Assembly (NCBI GenBank): GCA_030620095.1
Contig: JAUTXW010002086.1
Location: 310,001 to 374,000 of the forward strand
DNA: 64,000 nucleotides
Direction: 5' to 3'
Source: Kuschelorhynchus macadamiae
Taxonomy: Eukaryota; Arthropoda; Insecta; Coleoptera; Curculionidae
Part shown: in pieces, positions 56,803 through 64,000 of the stretch
Layout of the letters: the number at the start of each line of letters is the position of its first letter
How positions within the stretch are numbered: position 1 is the stretch's first letter
The notes under the pieces: generated by a model
Told to the model about the DNA's origin: nothing
What the model saw: only the letters and a program-made list of their open reading frames with translations
The model's database searches: none
Program-made: the position numbers and the translations under genes

Positions 56803-57380
56803 CAGCTGTATAGATGACTGTATACCGTAAATTGTGTTAAACATTTATATTGGGAAACAATTTCATAAAGAGAGACAAATTTAGTTAATGTAAAAAAAGT
56901 GGAAAATTTTTTATTCTTGTTTGGAGAAGAACCTTTTTTAAATACATATCCAAAAACAAAATGATTTATCTTGGCATTTGTCAAAGTCATTATGAACCCA
57001 TGTAAGTTATTCAAGAGCAATATACATACGCACTTTGTCTATTATCATTTAAAGTAAATTTACTGTTAATTCGAGACTACTGTTGTTAGTACCTCATTCA
57101 AAAATCGGCTTAGTTTATAACATTTTATAGGACATTAGAGTTCCCACTAACAAAATGAATTTTACAGTGTTAGTAATCTAAAGTAGCTAAAGGTTTGAAT
57201 TCAACAGTATGCTTTCTAGTTATTCGGATATTGCAAATAATAATAATGATAATGATAATTATAATAAGAGAATCCACCTTTCACAGGTCACATTAAAGAA
57301 TGAATTTACTTTGAGCGCAATTATAAATTAGATCAGAAGTAGATAAACAGTCAAGTGGTTTAATACAGTAAAAAAAATGA
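56803..57380. other. Intergenic sequence, nothing recognised
   Basis: Only an aataatgataatgat-type simple repeat near 57236-57262 stands out. Confidence 0.4.
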
Positions 57381-57404
57381 TTACACATGTTTCGCCAAAC
57401 AAAC

Positions 57405-57541
57405 AGGCATCATCAGATCTTAAAACAACAAAAACATGTAAAATATATGAAACTGGCACATACAACAACATAATTAGACAAACACTGCACCAGTTTCATT
57501 TTTTTTTCATATTTTTGTTGTTTTAAGATCTGGTGATGCCT
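57405..57541. repeat. Hairpin-forming inverted repeat
   Basis: Arms at about 57405-57463 and 57489-57541 contain catcagatcttaaaacaaca and its inverse tgttgttttaagatctggtg, separated by about 25 bp. The outer part carries ggcatcatcagatc next to tttcgcc, the gcgaaac-type core. Confidence 0.75.
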
Positions 57542-58010
57542 GTTCGTTTGGCTGCAACTTCCGTAATAGAAGTTGATGGTAAGCACTGTCAAAAGCCTTA
57601 GATAAGTCAGTGTAAATAACATGAATCTGTTGGCTGATGTCATTAAATAATTCTGAAATATTCAATTGCAAGATTTGTAATTGAGCGACCAATTTGCTTG
57701 CTTAATAGTAATGTTGTGTTTCTAACTTGGTTGACTTAAGTGTGGTTAGATTATCTTGATGTCATTAAATAATTCTGAAATATCAATTGCAAGATTTGTA
57801 ATTGAGCGACCAATTTGCTTGCTTAATAGTAATGTTGTGTTTCAATGACTTAAGGATTATCTTTGATAATTACCTCAAATAGATTTGGTATAGGTGAAAT
57901 TAAGGAAATAGCTCTGTAGGAAGCTAGAGTAAAGGATCTGTGACTTAGTTCAGATACATTGAATGCTTTAGCAATGGTAGACACTTGGGTGCTTCCGTCT
58001 GAGTCTTTCG
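57507..58010 (-). pseudogene. LINE reverse transcriptase remnant with a 122-bp tandem duplication
   Basis: The minus strand encodes HVIYTDLSKAFDSAYHQLLL, the palm motif with the first catalytic Asp, preceded by ISELFNDISQQI. Further upstream the decayed N-terminal blocks read YRAISLISPIPNLFEVIIKD. The segment 57636-57725 is repeated at 57758-57845 (period about 122 bp, near identical), duplicating part of the gene in direct orientation. It resembles the family at 47195-50460 (AIYTDFSKAFDKVNQ). No active-site box remains. Confidence 0.7.
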
Positions 58011-59630
58011 CTGCTTGTAGTGTTTACGACGAAGTTTTGACGTTTTGAAGAATATTTCCCTTTAATATACTTTTGCAACGTTTCATCTTTAAATTGTACG
58101 AAACATCTTCAGGTATTTGTTATGAAAATAAAAATTATAAAACGGGGAACAGACTCCCAAAGTACATTCGTTCGGACCGTGAAATGGATCATTTGTAGAT
58201 TTTATTTTAAAGTGAAAGTTGTTAGCGTAGGTAATAAATCTTACTTGTCACTGTGTAACATTTTAAGGTCTAATTTTAATTGGTTAGGAAGTTAACCTTC
58301 ATATTGAAGCGATGTGGGTAAAAACGCATGGATTTACGTTGTTTTGATTATACTATAAATACGATGCAATACGAACACATATAATTGTTGTTTTTAGCTG
58401 TTGTAACACTAAAAAAAAAATGTAATTTTATTCAGGATGTTAAAACATTGTCGAGGGATGGCTCGTGTTGGTTGTTTCCTCTTTGATATGTTTAGAACAA
58501 TGTTTGGAATACAGAATACGTTTTTTTATACGGTTTAAAAAAACTTTGTTAGGTCATATAAAGTAAACTGCCTCTCTTAATAGGTGCCTTAATTTTTTCA
58601 AATTAGCAAGTCCAGTTTTTATACAGGGTGTACAAGAAAAGCATGATTTTTTCTCGAAAATTCGTAACTTTTAGGTTTCTGCAAGAATGTTTTAAATTTG
58701 TCTTCAAATATATTACTCAAGAGGATAACTTGATCTTGATCAATTTTTCAAAAATCCGTTGTGTACAGGGTCTTGTCTACATTTTAAATGCTTGTAACTT
58801 TTTTATTTTTTAACTTAACGAATTGAACAAAAAACAAGTTATTTATCTACTTGACAAGTTTTTTGTGGCGTCCAGTGTCACAGAAAATACACTTACACAA
58901 AAAAATTATGACCTCAATTTACATTACAGATGTAATGCACTTAACATTTTAATTTCGTACTTTTTGAAATATGTCCAAAAATTATATAAAAAATCTACTT
59001 AATAAAATTGTATAAAAAATCTACTTATTAAAATCAAAACAAGTTATGACACTAGTTTATTTACAGAGATTTTTCTATTAAATGTTACCCAACGCATGCT
59101 GTGATCAATTGATTGTCAGTTGAACAACAGTTTACTATAATCTCGTTTTTTTTTTTTAGTCAGAGAGGAAAAGAAATGTATTTAATTTGTTCAGGGCCCG
59201 AGACTAATTTTTTTAACATCCTGTTGTTAAGTTTATTCGAGCAAGTCGTCGATACTATGTATCTCTAGTAAAATTGTTGCAATTTTTGAATTATTATAGT
59301 TATATAGGTCTATATAGTTAATATTAAATGTATGTACATTTGATATTTTAACGTTGTGAGTATATTATACAGGGTGACACGAAACTGTTATTGTACGATT
59401 TTTTTTCATAGCCCTGTACACGTAGCAACAGAGTTATTGCTTGTCTTGTTTTTCTATTAGTTTTCTTGAACCGGGTGCTACAAATAAGTGGATCAACTTT
59501 TTTTTTGCCGACATATTCAAATAACATTTTGGTTGGTTAAATAAAACATTATAATTTTGATTTTCTTTACCATCACAGTGTTGCCATATCTTCTGTTATT
59601 TCCGAACTTTGGCCATTCACTATTCTTACA
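58011..59630. other. Intergenic sequence with fragmentary mariner ends
   Basis: Short ends tacagggtgtacaag (58622), tacagggtcttg (58765) and tacagggtgacacg with ccctgta (59371-59411) appear without complete partners. A gaaac-type core lies near 58100. No coding sequence. Confidence 0.45.
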
Positions 59631-59774
59631 GTCGGTTGCACAAAACTTAATTGCTGTTTAGAATATTTAATTGAACTTTCGGATTTGACAAACTGCTTAT
59701 AGAAATCTAGGAACTCGCTGTCAAATTTGACATTCCGTTCAATATTCTAAACTTTGAGTTTTCTGCAACCGGCT
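59631..59774. mobile_element. Foldback MITE of 144 bp
   Basis: Almost the whole length is inverted repeat: gtcggttgcacaaaactta against the inverse of gagttttctgcaaccggct, with ttagaatatt and tgtcaaat in both arms. No coding capacity and no relation to the mariner ends. Confidence 0.8.
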
Positions 59775-60544
59775 ATCTATATGGTATGTCATGGATGTCT
59801 AGATATTGTTATGCCGATTTTTTTAACTGCAGATTGTTGTGTGTTATCAATTAGCACAAAAACATCTTTTTGAAGTGATATTTCAATGGTTATATGAGTA
59901 TGTTTAATGAATAAGACAAAAGATTAAAATTTTAAACTTGCATGTGTACTATCAAAACAGCTTTTTTTTGACTGGTTCACATTTCTCCCCCTTCTTGAGA
60001 TGGCGAATTTTAAATGCAACTCTACATCAAAATTTACCTTAATTTCGAGATATTTGTCAAACCTCGAAAGGTTTCAAAACATGCCCCCTTGCAACAAAAC
60101 GCTACCACCGATCAGACTCATCAAAATTAACTACTTTAACCTCGGATTTTGCCAAATTTCCGATCAAACAATGCATGGGAGTATAAAGGGTTGCCTAAAT
60201 TCGTTGAAATGCGAGAGGTGTCGTCAATGATGTCAGATTTTAACGTTAGGGACCTATCGTAATATACCATTCGTTAATTATTTAGGATAAATTATTATAT
60301 ATTTGTGTTTATTTATACATTTATTATACAAGAGTTGATCAGATAATTATGAGGAAACAGTATTTGTATCTAAATCGGCCAAGAAAAATAACTGGAAATT
60401 ATTTTCAAGCTCGAAAAAATGGCCACTAGGGGGCGTAACAGCATTTCAAAAATGGAAATGCCGATTTCTAATTAAAGTTTGTCGAAAATATAAGATTGTA
60501 TTCTTCAGACAATTATGCAATTTTTTGCTATTTGTCAGTTTTTT

Positions 60545-60780
60545 TCTATTTTCAATAATAAAGTGGTGCTTTCCTGATCAGTGGATTGACAGACGAGGCT
60601 CAACTGAGTGGCCGCCGAGGTTCCCGGATTTAAATTCTTTGGAATACTTTCTTTGGGGGACATTTGAAAAGCGAAGTTTTTAGTACAAAGTCAGATTACA
60701 TCGAAGATCTTCTTCAATACCGGATGACGGCTGAACGCAGAAGAATAACTCCAGAATCTTTATTACTGCGTGTTCAATAA
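60545..60780 (+). pseudogene. Mariner-type transposase C-terminal fragment
   Basis: Encodes DQWIDRRGSTEWPPRFPDLN and SLEYFLWGTFE, the segment around the third catalytic position (here Glu in SLEYF rather than the usual Asp), then in another frame SDYIEDLLQYRMTAERRRIT. The N-terminal three quarters including two catalytic Asp residues are missing. It is a remnant of the element whose arms lie at 60350 and 63960. Confidence 0.7.
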
Positions 60781-60879
60781 TAAAGTGGTGTGAGAAGGTA
60801 ATTTTTTTTTTCTTTCAAACTTATACCTCGGTTTTGGATAAACCGATTTTTTGCTCTTCATGTAGGACTATTAACTGTA

Positions 60880-62991
60880 CAGGGTGTCCAATTTTGGTTG
60901 TAAATGCAAGGTTTTCGCGACACCGTGCCACTTTTTTGTCAAACTCAGCAAAGAGCAAAAAGTTGCATTTTGGGACACCCCTCGTATCTCGGTTTTCTTT
61001 TAACGTATCGAAAAGGTAAAAACTGGCTCTTATAGAGTTTTTTACGTAGAATCCAAGGCGTAGACAGATTTTTACTCGGGGCCGTCGTTTTTGATACATG
61101 ACCCAAAGTCACGTTTTTTTAAACGGGACACCCTGTATATTTTTACGGAGTCCTATTCGTCTTATTATAAGCTTTTCAAAAATATATGGTTATCTATACT
61201 TATTTTAAAAAATAAGGCTGCAATTTAGGATTGCAATAATATTTATCTATATTTTTAATAGTAAGCCATGGACTGGTTGTCAAAAATGGCTTTGTTATAA
61301 AGTAAATGAAGTTTTGATGTTAATACTAATAGATGTGTTAAATTAGTCGCTCTGATTATTACTTTTTAACAAGTGGCTGCAAATCAGTTATTTGAAAACT
61401 TTGAGCAATATGATATGCTGACCTGTTTCATAGAGAGTCATGAAAATATAAACGCTGCTTCTGAGCTTTATTTCATTAGGTAATGGTTTATTTTCATAAT
61501 TATTATTGCAATCTTTTTTAAAACTTAAACTTTTATTATATAGATATCCGGAAAGGAGGCAGCCAAATAAATTAATATTCTATAGGCTGAAATCGAATTT
61601 AATAAATTTTGGCTCTTTCAAAAAGCCCAGATCAAAGAAATATAACAAAGAGAATCGTGAGACTGATGAAATTAACGTCTTAACAAGTGTAAATGTAACG
61701 CCTGTAACGTCCTGTAGAAAAATAGAGAATGAAGTGGGTGTAATCAAGTCTCGGGTTCAAACGATTTTAAAGAAACAAAAGTATAAACCTTATAAAGTCA
61801 GAGTTGTGCAAAATCTACATCCTGGAGATGCAGAACGACGTATTGATTTTTGCCAGTGGTATTTACAAAAAATTAATACTAACCAAAATTTTGGAAGGGC
61901 GGTTATATGGTCCGACGAATCGTATATAAGTAGTGCTGAAATATTTAATAGGCACAATACGAGACACTGGTCACCTGAAAATCAAAATTTGATATTTTCA
62001 CGCGAGCAACAAGGAAGATTTGGCTTTAATGTCGCTTGTTTCGTACTAGGAACCAGAATAAAATTTCATATTTTTGAAGGGAGTCGAACTGCTAATCGCT
62101 ACCTTTAAATATGGCAAAATATATTGCCAGAAATCATAGAAGATGTCCCTTTAGCACATGTGAATCAAACATATTTCCAACAAGACGGAGTTCCAGCACA
62201 TAACTCCCAAATTGTGAGGCGGTATTTAGAAGAGAACTTCACCGAACGCTGGATTGGAACGCACGGACCTGTCCGATGGCCTCCTAGGTCGCCTGACCTG
62301 TCCATATTGGACTTTTTATGGGGTCACCTAAAAAATTTAATTTTTCGTACCCGACATAACACAGTTCAAGACCTGCGTAACACCACTGAGCAGGCATTTT
62401 TGCAAATACAAGCACGCAATGTAGTCATTTCAAATGCACTGGGTAAAATTGCAAGAGTGTGAGAGAGATGTCTAAGAGAAAATGGAAATCAGTTTGAGCA
62501 GTTCTTTTGAACATGGCTAATTACGAAAAATAGATATACTTAATATATTCTTAAAAACTTAAACTGTAGCCTTATTTTTAAAATAAGTATAGATAACTAT
62601 ATATTTTTAAAAAGCTCATAATAAGACGAATAGGACTAGGTAAAAATATACAGGGTATCCCATTTAAAAAAACGTAACTTTGGGTCATGTATCAAAAACG
62701 ACGCCCCTGAGTAAAAATCTGTCCACGCCACTGAATTCTACGTAAAAAACTCTATAAGAGCCAGTTTTTACCTTTTCGATACGTTAAAAGATAACCGAGA
62801 TACGAGGGGTGTCCCAAAATGCAACTTTTTCAATTTGGCCCTGTATCTCCGAAACGAGGCGGGCTATGGAAAATCTGATTACGGCAGCTTGAGTTTGACG
62901 AAAAAGTGGCACGGTGTCGCGAAAACCTCAACCCTAAATATTTGCAAATATCGGAGATACCTTGCATTTACGACCAAAATTGGACACCCTG
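60880..62991 (+). mobile_element. Mariner-type element related to the intact copy, complete ends
   Basis: TA at 60878-60879 and 62992-62993 flank cagggtgtccaattttggt and its inverse. The arms share gcgacaccgtgccac, a cttatagagttttttacgta block, and an inner inverted terminus (gggacaccctgtata at 61126 and tatacagggtatccc at 62648). The right outer module is 341 bp, the left only 256 bp. The transposase at 61373-62510 has two stops and a lost start codon. Length 2112 bp. Confidence 0.9.
61373..62510 (+). pseudogene. Mariner transposase (DD41D) with conserved intron, recently inactivated
   Basis: Exon 1 (61373-61479, 107 bp, the same length as in the intact relative) reads NQLFENFEQYDMLTCFIES, but its first codon is GTG where the relative has ATG. 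A 64-bp intron (61480-61543, GTAATG...TATATAG) interrupts an Arg codon in phase 2. Exon 2 starts YPERRQPNKLIFYRLK. Catalytic Asp residues are in VIWSDESYI, YFQQDGVPAHN and SILDFLWGHL; 41 residues lie between the last two. Lesions: TAA at 62106, TGA at 62460 and loss of one Phe codon in the LDFFLWG motif. Apart from these about 340 codons are open, so loss of function is not old. Confidence 0.88.
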
Positions 62992-62995
62992 TACA

Positions 62996-63642
62996 GTAGT
63001 AATTCTAGAGTGGTCACTAGATGGCGTTTTTTCGTAACTCTTCAAATAATACGGATTTTCTCAAAAAAAAAATTAAATGGTATGATACTACTTTTTTGTC
63101 ATAATTTAATTAAAGGTTATAAAAGGTATCGAATAGTAAAATAATCAATCCAGGTTCATATTTAAATTAAAAAAGTTGTTGATATTCAACCGAAACGTCG
63201 GATTGAAAAACAAACCTCACCAGTTTGTAGAGGACAAAAAGTGACAATGTTGAAGTGAAAATTATTTTCATCTGTGATTTTAATTAAGCCTATAATTATA
63301 GAAAAACTATAAAAGGTATATTTTGTTTTTTTTTTAGTTTTTCTGAAGTTGTAGCCTTAGTTGAAATGACAGATGAAAATAATGTTCATTTCATCATTGT
63401 CACTTTTTCTCCTCTACAAATTGATGAGGTCAGTTTTTCAATCCGACGTTTCGGTTTCGAGTGACCTTCATCAACTTTTAATTTCAATACCGACCTAGAT
63501 TTTTTATTTCACTGTTCGATACCTTTTATAACCTTAAATTATGACAAAAAAAGTTTTATCATATTATTTGATTTTTTTGAGAAAATTCGTATTATTTGAA
63601 GAATTACGAAAAAACGCCATCTAGATCTAATAGTCATTACTT
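62996..63642. mobile_element. Foldback element with cgaaacgtcgg cores in both arms
   Basis: Arms of about 250 bp (62996-63260 and 63390-63642) share agatggcgttttttcgtaa, cttcaaataatacg, ggttataaaaggtatcgaa and ccgaaacgtcggattgaaaa as inverted copies around a spacer of about 130 bp. The part after 63140 also resembles the dispersed repeat at 35201. No coding sequence. Confidence 0.75.
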
Positions 63643-64000
63643 TCCGTGAAGAGCAAGCGGTTTTTATGACACCAAGTTCAATGTAATCGGTTCATCCAAA
63701 ACAGAGTTATAAACGTCTGAAAGAAAAAAAATTGACCGTTTCCCACGAAATAAAAAAAATGATAAACAGAGAAAAGTTGCATAATTGCCTGAAGAATACA
63801 ATGTTTATATTTTCGAGAAATCCTATTTAGGAAAATTCAAGAGAAAATCGGCATTTCTATTTTCGAGTTGCTGTTACGCCCTCTAGCGGCCATTTCTCGA
63901 ACTTTCCAGTTACTTCTTTTGAACGATTTTTCCATAACTATTACAGAGTTATGTCTTGAAAGAGACAAAATATTAGTTATTTTATGCAAGTATATATAAT

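Larger units (their letters stand above)
60350..63960. mobile_element. Mariner-type element fragment enclosing two further insertions
   Basis: Left arm 60350-60550 and right arm about 63760-63960 are inverted copies (ggaaatgccgatttc, agattgtattcttcagacaa, gggcgtaacagca against their inverses). The inner blocks 60800-60870 and 63645-63730 also pair (ctttcaaactta, ttttggat, tgctcttca). Inside lie a transposase fragment (60545-60780), a complete mariner (60880-62991) and a foldback (about 62996-63642). The right side may continue beyond the window. Confidence 0.65.

Noticed and set aside
60000..60230. Open frame of 76 codons starting MANFKCNSTSK
   Set aside because: No recognised domain, no context of a gene and composition like intergenic DNA; a chance frame is more likely.

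Overview
The window is AT-rich animal DNA, most likely from an insect. The evidence is one spliced host gene in a sea of nested transposons, with transposon families typical of arthropods: Tc1/mariner elements with TA target duplications, hAT, an IS630-like transposase, CR1/Jockey-group and RTE-type LINEs. I cannot fix the order; a beetle is possible but unproven. There is no bacterial signature, and I see no rRNA, tRNA or CRISPR array.

The host gene runs left to right from before base 1 to a stop at 45449. It encodes a Regnase/MCPIP (ZC3H12-type) endoribonuclease. Six coding exons are visible: 462-594, 5708-5943, 11000-11153, 13523-13697, 37201-37697 and 45200-45449. They carry the PIN/NYN nuclease domain, the CCCH zinc finger, a low-complexity linker and the conserved C-terminal helical domain. 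Splice sites are GT/AG with matching phases. The last exon carries a one-base shift in a run of eight G, which looks like a sequencing or assembly indel. Introns of 2.4 to 23.5 kb are filled with mobile DNA.

Intron by intron. Between exons 1 and 2 lies a decayed antisense gene of a repeated invertebrate family of unknown function, split by a mariner element (2243-4515) with ~0.5 kb terminal inverted repeats (TIRs). The next intron holds a mariner-like element (6804-9133) whose right end dissolves into a (TA)n tract. The next holds a sense LINE whose tail abuts the acceptor of the zinc-finger exon. The 23.5 kb intron holds a LINE (14283-21562) split by an RTE element (16571-19905), a retroposon with a 12-bp target duplication, and an IS630-like gene (25997-33537) broken by a hAT element (26536-29448) and by a LINE that itself contains an apparently intact mariner (30152-32421). 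The last intron is dominated by a large palindromic mariner (38165-44851) carrying three LINE pieces.

From 46 to 64 kb the sequence looks intergenic. It holds more foldback elements loaded with LINE, mariner and hAT relics, and a mariner (60880-62991) related to the intact one.

The most interesting system is the group of mariner elements with long modular TIRs. They start TA-CAGGGTGTCC, contain shared internal motifs and an inward-facing second copy of the terminus, and in two of them a transposase of DD41D spacing is interrupted by a short phase-2 spliceosomal intron at the same position. The copy at 30152-32421 has ~505-bp, nearly identical TIRs, a TA duplication and an uninterrupted spliced transposase of 333 residues, so it may have been active recently.
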